NCBI GenBank assembly: GCA_016220085.1
Contig: JACRIN010000044.1
Location: 1 to 36,694 of the forward strand
Direction of reading: 5' to 3'
DNA length: 36,694 nucleotides
Source: Planctomycetota bacterium
Lineage (GTDB): Bacteria; Planctomycetota; UBA1135; GCA-002686595
Part shown: in pieces, positions 23,036 to 30,020 of the stretch
How positions within the stretch are numbered: position 1 is the stretch's first letter
Layout of the letters: every line of letters starts with the position of its first letter
Notes under the pieces: generated by a model
What the model was told of the DNA's origin: nothing
The model's input: only the letters and a program-made list of their open reading frames with translations
Databases searched by the model: none
Made by a program: the position numbers and the translations under genes

Positions 23036-25600
23036 ATGCTGCTGCTACTGACCGGACTCCCGTCTTTTGGAGGCGACGACCGAAAGTGGTTTGAAGCGAC
23101 GTTCTTAAGGCTCCTCCAGTGGGACGTCTCAGCGCAGTTGCCCGGTCGGTCGCTTGCTGAGGAACCGCGGCTCGCCTCAAGCGAGGTTCGCCGACTAATG
23201 GCGCATGCGTCGGTGCTGTCACTGTCATTGGTACCGCAGGAACAGGGATTGGCGTACGAAGTGGCCACGAGGCTCGTAGCATTGCTAGGTGCAGAGAGTT
23301 CGAGTACAGTTCGGGGCGCGGACGTCATACTGTCTCGGATCGGGAACTTTCCGCAGCGACGTCTATTGCGGCAACGCTATGCCCGTGAGGGCGTCTCCGT
23401 GGGCGTTCCCCCGCAACTTGCGCTTGAGCGGATTGCCCGAGAGCTCGAAAATAGGACACTCGGAGCTGCGTCCGAAGTCGTCACGCTCACCGACTTTCAA
23501 TACAAGTTGTTCGACGAATTAGCGGGGTCGCAGTCGGTTAGCGTTTCAGCCCCAACGTCCGCAGGGAAGTCGTTCGTAATGGGGCTAGATCTCGTGAGAC
23601 GTTTGCGAAGCGAGCCGCGGGCTTGCGTTGTGTATCTCGTGCCAACCCGCGCATTGATTAGGCAGGTGTCGCGCGACTTGAGAGAACACTTGCGCAAGTC
23701 AGGTCTCGACGGAGTGCCCGTCCGCACCGTGCCATTTCCCATCGATGTTAGCCGCGCTACGCAGGGCGCGGTTTTTGTGCTGACGCAGGAGCGACTTATA
23801 TCTCTCCTCTACTCACCTGGGATCGATCAGCCAATCTCTACCCTAGTTGTTGACGAGGCACAAGGGATCTCGGATGGCGCAAGAGGCGTGATGCTCCAGA
23901 CCTCGATAGAAATTGTGCGCTCTCGATTCCCGCATGCGGAAATTCACTTCGCAATGCCGATGGCGACAAACCCAGAGTTGCTGCTGGAGACGATCGGGCG
24001 AAGAGCGAGCGGTCATACGCTCAGCCTGAGTCAATCGCCCGTTGCGCAGAATGTGATTCTTGTCTCTGAGGTCAGCCGCCAACCCCGTCACGCAGAGTTT
24101 TCGCTTGTAGCTGACGGAAAGACTCTGGATCTCGGACAGAGAGAACTTGAGTTTGAGCTGCGCGGAAGTAGCCATACGCAGCGTGCCATGCTCGCGCGGG
24201 CCGTCACCAGTGAAGGTGAGAGTGCGATCCTGTACGCAAACACTGCGAGTGAGGCCGAGAAGCTAGCTGCGGCTCTCGTGGAACTAATTCCGCCTCGCGA
24301 TGCGCCTGATGAGCGGATCCGTGAGCTGATTGAGTTCATTCAAACGGAGGTCCACCCGGAGTACCCACTCATAACGTGCTTGCCGTCCGGCGTCGCATAT
24401 CACTACGGTGTCATGCCAGCCATTGTTCGCGCTCGTATTGAAGACCTGTTCCGTTCAGGGAAGCTTAGATACCTGTGTTGCACGAGCACGCTCTTGCAGG
24501 GAGTGAACCTGCCCGCGCGGCACATCGTTGTTGAGAACCCGAAGCGCGGCGTATCCAGGCCGATGGAGCGCCGAGATTTTCTGAATCTCGCGGGTCGGGC
24601 GGGTCGCTTGCTCCACGAGTTCCACGGCAACGTGTGGTGCCTACGGCCAGCGAAATGGCAGAACGCGTCATTTGCAGGTGACCAGACGTATGAGGTCCAG
24701 ACCGCGGTCGACTCTGCGATGGAGGACGGTGGTCGGATTGTCCAGCGCGTCGCTAACAACGAAGCGAGCGCATCCGAACTTGACTACGGCGAAGCCATGC
24801 TGGGGAAACTCTATTGTGATTTTGTGTGTGAGAACCAAGATCTCACTTCTTCGCGCTGGAGGACGCGAGAGAACGCCGCCACGCTAGAAGCAACGGCGCG
24901 AGCGCTAAGTGCGATGAAGGTCACACTACCCGCGCGCATTTTGCAAGCAAACCGGGCCGTCCGCCCAGACCGCCTTCAGGAGCTTTACGAGTACTTCTCG
25001 CGCGAGGCGGATCTTGGCTTGCTAGCGCCTCTCGCACCCTATGCCGTTGGCGCTAATGACCGGCTAGGGAAGATCATCCAAACCGTCGAGACGATACTAG
25101 GCGGCGTTCAGAACGATAGCCATCGCTTCTACAAGCAGTTGGCAATACAATGGGTTTATGATAAGAGGCTAAGCCAGATAATAGCGCGACACATTGAGTA
25201 TCAGCGAAGTCGGGGCGGCTCGCAGTCTGTGTCGAGCATGATTCGGGAGCTGCTTGAGGTGCTCGAGGAGAATATTCGCTTTCGGCTCGTCAAGTACTTC
25301 ATGGCCTACAACTCAGTCTTGGCACACGCTATGCGCATGCGCGGCGATGATATGGCTGCGGAGACTCTCGAGCCTCTGCACGTATATCTCGAATGCGGGG
25401 CGTCAAATAGAATCGCATTGAACCTGATCGCGCTGGGACTCTCCCGAGCCACCGCACTCGCAGTCCACCAACAGATCGAGTTCCCTGAGGATGCTACACC
25501 GGAGGATTGTTTGGCCGTTCTGCGAGTAACTGACGTAAGGTTGCTTTCGATGCCGCGGCTCTGTGCGCGAGAGATAATGGAGTTGACAGGACGAGAGTAG
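23036..25600 (+). CDS. hamB: HamB, Hachiman superfamily 2 helicase subunit
   Basis: An 854-residue SF2 helicase. Residues 1-140 form a specific N-terminal domain. Motif I APTSAGKS has Lys178; VYLVPTRALIRQ is motif Ia; VVDEAQGI is motif II with Asp273-Glu274-Ala-Gln; FAMPMATNP corresponds to motif III. In the second RecA lobe are GVAYHYGVMPAIVR, CTSTLLQGVNLPARHIVVENP and the arginine-finger motif LAGRAGR. The remaining 300 residues are helical and typical of Hachiman-type helicases, not of repair helicases. It is thought to translocate on or sense DNA ends and release HamA. Both motor lobes are intact and the gene lies 6 nt after hamA. Codons rich in A/T and ATA/AGG usage contrast with flanking genes. 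The stop at 25600 faces the convergent S41 gene. Confidence 0.9.
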   Translation: MLLLLTGLPSFGGDDRKWFEATFLRLLQWDVSAQLPGRSLAEEPRLASSEVRRLMAHASVLSLSLVPQEQGLAYEVATRLVALLGAESSSTVRGADVILSRIGNFPQRRLLRQRYAREGVSVGVPPQLALERIARELENRTLGAASEVVTLTDFQYKLFDELAGSQSVSVSAPTSAGKSFVMGLDLVRRLRSEPRACVVYLVPTRALIRQVSRDLREHLRKSGLDGVPVRTVPFPIDVSRATQGAVFVLTQERLISLLYSPGIDQPISTLVVDEAQGISDGARGVMLQTSIEIVRSRFPHAEIHFAMPMATNPELLLETIGRRASGHTLSLSQSPVAQNVILVSEVSRQPRHAEFSLVADGKTLDLGQRELEFELRGSSHTQRAMLARAVTSEGESAILYANTASEAEKLAAALVELIPPRDAPDERIRELIEFIQTEVHPEYPLITCLPSGVAYHYGVMPAIVRARIEDLFRSGKLRYLCCTSTLLQGVNLPARHIVVENPKRGVSRPMERRDFLNLAGRAGRLLHEFHGNVWCLRPAKWQNASFAGDQTYEVQTAVDSAMEDGGRIVQRVANNEASASELDYGEAMLGKLYCDFVCENQDLTSSRWRTRENAATLEATARALSAMKVTLPARILQANRAVRPDRLQELYEYFSREADLGLLAPLAPYAVGANDRLGKIIQTVETILGGVQNDSHRFYKQLAIQWVYDKRLSQIIARHIEYQRSRGGSQSVSSMIRELLEVLEENIRFRLVKYFMAYNSVLAHAMRMRGDDMAAETLEPLHVYLECGASNRIALNLIALGLSRATALAVHQQIEFPEDATPEDCLAVLRVTDVRLLSMPRLCAREIMELTGRE

Positions 25601-25701
25601 CAGCGCGCCGTCTTGATGGGCCGTAGCGGCTCACGGCGATGGGGAACCACGAACGCGCATCGAAGCCATAGACCGGTGAGGGGTCTGCCCGACGGAAGAG
25701 T

Positions 25702-25761
25702 GAAGGCCCCGCGCAGCCGCGCCGCTCCTCCCTTCAGGAACGACGGTTGCGCGGGGCCTTC
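25702..25761. terminator. Long hairpin between convergent hamB and S41 protease genes
   Basis: Arms 25702-25715 (GAAGGCCCCGCGCA) and 25748-25761 are perfectly complementary over 14 bp. One G-U and three more pairs extend this to an 18-bp stem with a 24-nt loop. It begins 16 bp past the S41 stop and can fold on either strand, so it probably serves as a bidirectional terminator, though no U-tract is present. A smaller 5-bp hairpin (AGACC/GGTCT, 25670-25686) lies on the hamB side. Confidence 0.65.
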
Positions 25762-25776
25762 GGATGACGGGTGAGC

Positions 25777-26868
25777 TCAGTTCTTGGCGACCTTGCCGTC
25801 GAGCTCGGCTTGGCGCGCGGCGAGCGCCTCCTTGCGTTCGAACGGGAGCACCTCGGGCTGCGAGGCGATCAGCTTCTCGAGCGCGAGCACCTGCGCCTTC
25901 GCGAGCGCCTTGTCCGACGCGATCTTCACGTCGGGCTCGACGCCGACGCCCTCCCAGTTGGTCTTCGTGATCGGATTGATCGCGCGACCCATCGGCAAGA
26001 ACATCGAGAAGTGCTCGTGGAGGCGCGACATGCCGCCGGGATTCGCTCCGCCGCCGGTCGTCTCGCCGATCAATGTCGCGCGCTCTTGCGTCTTGAGGTT
26101 GTAGGCGAACTCCTCGGCGCCGCTGAACGTGTAGTTGCTCGTCAGCACGTACACGTCCTTGCCGACGTACTTCGCGCCCGGCACGTCCGGGTTGGTCCAG
26201 AACTCCTCCGTGCGATCGCCGGGTCGGAAGTAGAGGTCGTTCAGGTGCACTCTGCCCTCGAAGAGGTACGAGCAGATCCACGCGACCTGATCCGGCGAGC
26301 CTCCGCCGTTCTTGCGCAAGTCGAGGATCAGCGCGTCGGTGTCGGCGAGGAAGCCCATCACTTGCGTCGCTTTCTCGCTCGCGATCACCGCGGGCACGAA
26401 CTCGCGGAAGTCGACGTAGCCCACGTTCCCTTCGAGTCGCTCGACCTTCACGAACCCGAAGTTGTTGCGCGCGGCTTCGGCGCGGAATTCGGCGAGCTCC
26501 GCGGCGCTGGGCTCGTGCTCGTGGTTCGCTTCTCCGGGCGGCACCGGTGCCACGGGCGGCAGCGCGGCTTCCTCGTACCTCACGCGCAAGTGCTTGTCGT
26601 GCGAGATCGCCTGCAGGTCGTCGGTGAGCTGCTTCGCGAACGCCTTCGCGCTCCCGAGTCGGTCGTACTCCTTCGACTTCTGCTTCTCCGCGAGCATCGC
26701 GGCCATCCGCTTCGCGACCTCGGGGAACACGTAGTTCTCTTCAAGGTCCTTCGCGGCCTCGGCGATCACCGCCGCGCGCACCGTCGCGTCGATGGTCATG
26801 TCCTTCGACTCGGGACGCGCGCCGAGCGGCAAGTTCTGCAGACACAGGATCAAGATTGCACTGAGCAT
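25777..26868 (-). CDS. S41 family peptidase (IRBP-like, exported)
   Basis: A 363-residue protein. A short hydrophobic N-terminus (MLSAILILCLQNLPLG) suggests export. The S41 N-terminal helical domain (about 25-75, with AKDLEENYVFPEVAKRM) precedes the protease core: NVGYVDFREF, DALILDLRKNGGGSPDQVAW, then VYVLTSNYTFSGAEEFAYNL with nucleophile Ser249 in the S41B pattern, IGETTGGGANPGG, and the end motif NWEGVGVEPDV. There is no PDZ domain. Known relatives cleave C-terminal or short peptides in the periplasm. The ATG at 26868 has a ribosome site AGAGGTG that overlaps the end of the TetR gene, 4 nt away, so the two form an operon. Expression is probably set by the TetR regulator. Confidence 0.9.
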   Translation of the reverse strand: MLSAILILCLQNLPLGARPESKDMTIDATVRAAVIAEAAKDLEENYVFPEVAKRMAAMLAEKQKSKEYDRLGSAKAFAKQLTDDLQAISHDKHLRVRYEEAALPPVAPVPPGEANHEHEPSAAELAEFRAEAARNNFGFVKVERLEGNVGYVDFREFVPAVIASEKATQVMGFLADTDALILDLRKNGGGSPDQVAWICSYLFEGRVHLNDLYFRPGDRTEEFWTNPDVPGAKYVGKDVYVLTSNYTFSGAEEFAYNLKTQERATLIGETTGGGANPGGMSRLHEHFSMFLPMGRAINPITKTNWEGVGVEPDVKIASDKALAKAQVLALEKLIASQPEVLPFERKEALAARQAELDGKVAKN

Positions 26869-26872
26869 TGGT

Positions 26873-27523
26873 TCACCTCTTGGAAAGGGCTCGCGCGCGC
26901 TTCGTCGAGACGCGGCGAACATTAGGACGCGCGACGAGCCCGTCCAGCAGACAGTCGGCGAGCGTCTCGACGTCGCGCTGCACCGCGGTGCGAGCGCCGA
27001 GCTCGCGCGGCGAGAGCGAGTAGGGGAGCAGCGAGTTGGTCGCGAGCAGCAGCGCGCGTGCGAGCGCTTCCGGATCGCGCACGCTGAGCTCGCCGGACTT
27101 CTTGCCCTCGCGCAGCACGCGCGCGAAGAGCTCGCTCTCGGACGCGAAGTAGCGCTCGCGGCGCTCCATGTACGCGGCGCGCAGCACCGCGAACAGCTCG
27201 TCGAGCCCGTGGTAGTAGCCGCGGACCGAGTCGATGCGGAAGAGCACGCGTTCGACCAACATCGCGCGCAGGCGCGCGGCGGCGGAGAGGTCGCTCGAGG
27301 CGAGCGCCTCGAGCCGCGCGCACAAGCGCTCGACCACGCGATCGATCGAAGCGAGCGCGACCTCTTCCTTGCCCGCGAAGTGGAGGTAGATCGTGCGCCG
27401 GCCGACGCCGGATTCGCGCGCGAGGTCGTCGAGCGTCGTCTTCTTGAACCCGAGGCGCCCGAGCAGCCGGTCGGCGGCGTCGAGGATCGCTTCGCGCGTC
27501 GGGGAAGGAACGGGCGTGTCCAT
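26873..27523 (-). CDS. TetR/AcrR family transcriptional regulator
   Basis: A 216-residue regulator. The N-terminal HTH (about 8-55) reads REAILDAADRLLGRLGFKKTTLDDLARESGVGRRTIYLHFAGKEEV, a textbook TetR DNA-binding domain. The remainder is a helical ligand and dimer domain. The ATG at 27523 is chosen because the TetR pattern begins a few residues later and TATCCT lies 7 nt upstream; the longer in-frame start (27763) adds 80 residues of no known type. The gene is first in an operon with the S41 protease. A 9-bp inverted repeat adjoining the putative -10 (27537-27569) suggests autorepression. Ligand unknown. Confidence 0.9.
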   Translation of the reverse strand: MDTPVPSPTREAILDAADRLLGRLGFKKTTLDDLARESGVGRRTIYLHFAGKEEVALASIDRVVERLCARLEALASSDLSAAARLRAMLVERVLFRIDSVRGYYHGLDELFAVLRAAYMERRERYFASESELFARVLREGKKSGELSVRDPEALARALLLATNSLLPYSLSPRELGARTAVQRDVETLADCLLDGLVARPNVRRVSTKRARALSKR

Positions 27524-27530
27524 GCACTCG

Positions 27531-27569
27531 AGGATACGACTGCACCAATCGGGCATTTGAGTGCAGTCG
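27531..27569 (-). promoter_or_regulatory. TetR-S41 promoter -10 and palindromic operator candidate
   Basis: On the minus strand TATCCT (27536-27531) precedes the TetR ATG by 7 nt. Immediately upstream are perfect 9-bp arms CGACTGCAC (27537-27545) and GTGCAGTCG (27561-27569), spaced by 15 bp. A bound dimer here would cover the -10/-35 spacer, the standard position for a self-repressing TetR operator. Confidence 0.55.
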
Positions 27570-27823
27570 GTAACGAGTGTGTCGGAGCGCGCTCGGACGG
27601 GGCTCTCGCGCGCGCCGAGGGCGCTGCCCCGGACCTCCGGTGCGTGCAGATGCCCAGTCGTCGGCCGGTACGCCGGTGCCCATGTGCGGCGGTGCGCCAC
27701 TGCCGAGGTGCTCGCGTGCGCAAGCACGGACTGGCCGGCGGTTTGGGATGCGACGTCGCACATGTCGCCGCCTCAGCCTTGCCGGGTCGTGCGAAGGCCA
27801 CCTCCATTGCGCAGGGCTTCGAA
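27570..27823. other. Intergenic sequence upstream of the TetR operon
   Basis: I see no supported gene in this stretch. Overlapping frames exist on both strands but none has a domain, signal or start site, and the minus-strand ones merely extend the TetR frame. Promoter elements for the TetR gene lie to the left and the 38-bp repeats to the right. Confidence 0.4.
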
Positions 27824-27861
27824 GCGCCGGCACAGCGATGCGGGGCAGCCCGCTCACCAAC
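27824..27861. repeat. 38-bp direct repeat, copy 1
   Basis: Identical over 38 bp to 27900-27937, with a 76-bp period. Each copy contains GCGGG-GCAG-CCCGC, a 5-bp hairpin with a 4-nt loop. It lies downstream of the small membrane protein gene on the minus strand and may be a duplicated transcription end. Confidence 0.9.
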
Positions 27862-27899
27862 GAGGCGGCAAGTCGACGAGTGGCGGTCGGCTCAACAAC

Positions 27900-27937
27900 G
27901 CGCCGGCACAGCGATGCGGGGCAGCCCGCTCACCAAC
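27900..27937. repeat. 38-bp direct repeat, copy 2
   Basis: Perfect copy of 27824-27861. Its right end includes the final Trp codon and stop of the small membrane protein gene (27930-28148), so copy 1 carries a duplicate of that gene's last two codons. The hairpin GCGGG-GCAG-CCCGC sits directly after the stop. Confidence 0.9.
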
Positions 27938-28148
27938 CGGCGCGCACGGCCAGGCCGAGCCCGCCGAGCACGATGCTCGCGATCCCGACTTGCCACCACG
28001 CGCCGTCGACGAAGTAGGGGAACACCATCAGCGCGACGCCGGCGGCGAGCTGAGGCGGCCGCGACGACTTCTTGCCGTAGAGGAAGAAGCCGAAGCCGAC
28101 GGTGCTGACCACCATCGAGGCGAACAGGTTGCCGGCGGAGAAGTCCAT
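27930..28148 (-). CDS. Small two-helix membrane protein of unknown function
   Basis: A 72-residue protein with two membrane helices: LFASMVVSTVGFGFFLYGKK (about 8-27) and, after a conserved GVALMVFPYFV block, WQVGIASIVLGGLGLAV (about 52-69). The pattern GFGFFLYGKK then ALMVFPYFVDGAWW recurs in a family of about 70-residue inner-membrane proteins often labelled hypothetical or amino acid transport protein; no role is established. The ATG at 28148 lacks a strong ribosome site. The stop is followed by the repeated 38-bp element. The 175 bp upstream to fabI hold no other gene. Confidence 0.7.
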   Translation of the reverse strand: MDFSAGNLFASMVVSTVGFGFFLYGKKSSRPPQLAAGVALMVFPYFVDGAWWQVGIASIVLGGLGLAVRAGW

Positions 28149-28323
28149 GACGTGCTGCGGCTCATCGACCCGTCGCGTCGAGTTCCTAGAGCGCGAGCCA
28201 AGGATCCCGCGTTCGCACGTCGTCGGCCGCGCCCGGGCTACCTGTTCGCCGAGCCGACGAGCTGCCGGGTGGCCTGGCGTCCGCGCCGCCGCCGCGCCGG
28301 ACCGTCGTCGCCACCCAGCGCGC

Positions 28324-29097
28324 TCACACTCCCATGATGTGGTAGCCGGCGTCGACGTAGAGCGTGCTGCCGGTGATGCCGCGCGAGTGTGGACCGGCGA
28401 GGAAGAGGCACGTGTCGCCGACTTCCTCGGCGGTGATGTTGCGTCGCAGCGGCGCCTTCGACTGGATGTAGTCGAGGATCGCGGCGAAGCCGGAGACGCC
28501 GGATGCGGAGAGCGTCCGGATCGGGCCCGCGCTGATCGCGTTGACGCGGATGCCGCGCGGTCCGAGGTCGTGGGCGAGGTAGCGCACGCTCGCTTCGAGC
28601 GCCGCCTTCGCGATGCCCATGATGTTGTAGTTCGGCACGACGCGCTCGCTGCCGATGTACGTCAGCGTGATGATCGAGCCGTCGCGGCCTTCCATCAGCG
28701 GCAACGCGCGACGCGTGATCGCGGTCAGCGAGTAGGCGCTGACTTCGTGGGCGACCATGTAGCCCTCTTTCGAGGTGTGATAGAAGTCGCCTTCGAGCTC
28801 CTCGCGCTTGGCGTACGCGATCGCGTGGACGACGCAATCGAGCCCGCCGAACTCCGTCGCGGTCCTCGCGAACGCGGCGTCGATCTCTTCGGGCTTGGTG
28901 ACGTCGCAGGGCACGACGATCGAGCCCGGGAGGTCGGCGGAGAGCTCGCGCACGGATTTCTCCAGGCGCTCGCCGGCGTACGTGAAGGCGAGCCGCATCC
29001 CGGCGCCAGCGAGCGACTGCGCGCACGCCCAGGCCAGCGACCGCTTGTTCGCGACGCCGAAGATGATTCCGGTCTTGCCCTCTAGCAGCTTCTCCAA
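28324..29097 (-). CDS. fabI: Enoyl-[acyl-carrier-protein] reductase, FabI type
   Basis: A 257-residue SDR enzyme that reduces trans-2-enoyl-ACP in the last step of each fatty acid elongation cycle, using NADH or NADPH. FabI hallmarks are GIIFGVANKRSLAWACAQSLA for the cofactor loop, FGGLDCVVHAIAYAKR, and the catalytic pair Tyr157 and Lys164 in YNIMGIAKAAL (Tyr-x6-Lys spacing typical of FabI). RGIRVNAISAGPIRTLSASGV is the substrate-loop region. Start: a TTG at 29097 with a strong AGGAGG 8 nt upstream; a longer in-frame ATG (29214) adds 39 residues absent from FabI. TACGAT (29151-29146) with TTGGCC 18 nt further upstream is a likely promoter. This is a core housekeeping gene. Confidence 0.95.
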   Translation of the reverse strand: MEKLLEGKTGIIFGVANKRSLAWACAQSLAGAGMRLAFTYAGERLEKSVRELSADLPGSIVVPCDVTKPEEIDAAFARTATEFGGLDCVVHAIAYAKREELEGDFYHTSKEGYMVAHEVSAYSLTAITRRALPLMEGRDGSIITLTYIGSERVVPNYNIMGIAKAALEASVRYLAHDLGPRGIRVNAISAGPIRTLSASGVSGFAAILDYIQSKAPLRRNITAEEVGDTCLFLAGPHSRGITGSTLYVDAGYHIMGV

Positions 29098-29411
29098 CGC
29101 GTTCTCCTCCTCTGGGGACTCCCGCGCCGACCGGCGGGCGCGCGGATCGTACCGAGCGGCGAGGACGGAGGCCAAACCGGACTGCGTTCGCCCGCGCTGG
29201 CTCGTGCGTTGCACTTCGCTAGATGCGAACGTGCGACGATCGACTCAGGAGCGCCGAAGTCGCGCACCTCGATTGCATAGGAGCTCGTCGCGAGCGTAGG
29301 GTCGCCTCCGTTCGAAACCGGCCCGATCGGCGACGGATGCTGAACTGCGTCCGCTCGGACCGTACTCTTGGAGGCGCTCGGAAGAGCTCGCGCCTCGTCC
29401 CACCGACGCAG
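29098..29411. other. 314-bp intergenic region between divergent fabI and ECF sigma genes
   Basis: It holds the fabI ribosome site (29106-29111) and promoter candidate (TACGAT at 29146-29151, minus strand). An imperfect palindrome lies at 29207-29238 (TTCGC-TAGAT-GCGAA core with extended arms). Near the sigma gene is TGAACT (29341-29346) with CGTACTCT 14 nt downstream, resembling an ECF-type promoter. No coding gene is supported here. Confidence 0.5.
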
Positions 29412-30020
29412 ATGGAATCTTCGCCTTCGCAAGTCTCCCACGATCTCGGCGCGACCCGAGAGCTGCTCCCTCTCGCCCGCGGCGGCGACTCGGACGCGAA
29501 AGGTCGGCTGTTCGTGCGCTACGAGCGGCCGCTCTCGCGCTTTCTGCACGCTCGGATCCCGGCGGGCGCGCATTCGCTGGTCGAGACGCAGGACGTCGTG
29601 CAGGAGGTGTTCGCGCGCGCGTTGGAATCGCTCGACGCGCTGGAGTTCCGCGGCGCGGGCGCGTTCTGGGCGTATCTCCGGACCGTCGGCATGCGCCACG
29701 TCTACGACCTGCAGCGTCGCGCGCACGTTCGCCGCGGGGAGACGCTCGACCTCAGCGACTCCCATCGCGCGCCCGCGACCGTCGAGGCGAGCCCGCTCGC
29801 GCATTTGATCGGCTCCGAGCAGCTCGCGATCTACGAGCGCGCGCTCGCGAAGCTCCCCGAGCGCACTCGCCAGGCGCTTTTGTTGCGCATCGAGCTCGAC
29901 CTCGACTACGCCGCGATCGCGAGCGAGCTCGACTACCCGTCCGGCGACGCCGCGCGCATGGCGATCGCGCGCGCTCTCAAGGATCTCGGCGAGGAGATGG
30001 GCCGTGGCCGCGAAGCCTGA
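29412..30020 (+). CDS. ECF-type RNA polymerase sigma factor
   Basis: A 202-residue sigma-70 family protein. Region 2 (about 25-95) includes FVRYERPLSRFLHARIP, ETQDVVQEVFARALESLDALEF and FWAYLRTVGMRHVYDLQRRA. Region 4 (about 135-190) includes LAKLPERTRQALLLRIELDLDYAAIASELDYPSGDAARMAIARALKDL, with the usual HTH. There is no N-terminal region 1. It directs RNA polymerase to a dedicated promoter set. The 17-nt overlap with the kinase gene points to co-translation; planctomycetes often pair an ECF factor with a Ser/Thr kinase that likely controls it by phosphorylation. The ATG at 29412 is chosen because the family pattern begins soon after and the upstream frame (from 29223) is featureless. Confidence 0.9.
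   Translation: MESSPSQVSHDLGATRELLPLARGGDSDAKGRLFVRYERPLSRFLHARIPAGAHSLVETQDVVQEVFARALESLDALEFRGAGAFWAYLRTVGMRHVYDLQRRAHVRRGETLDLSDSHRAPATVEASPLAHLIGSEQLAIYERALAKLPERTRQALLLRIELDLDYAAIASELDYPSGDAARMAIARALKDLGEEMGRGREA

Noticed and set aside
25601..25776. Third gene of the Hachiman island or an attachment site downstream of hamB
   Set aside because: No frame with a start or domain is present, and I could not find a direct repeat matching the region upstream of hamA.
27524..27763. 80-residue N-terminal extension of the TetR regulator
   Set aside because: The TetR domain begins right after the ATG at 27523, and the extension would read through the palindromic operator and the TATCCT element.
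27824..27937. CRISPR array
   Set aside because: There are only two repeat copies, one of which overlaps a gene end, with no further repeats and no cas genes nearby.
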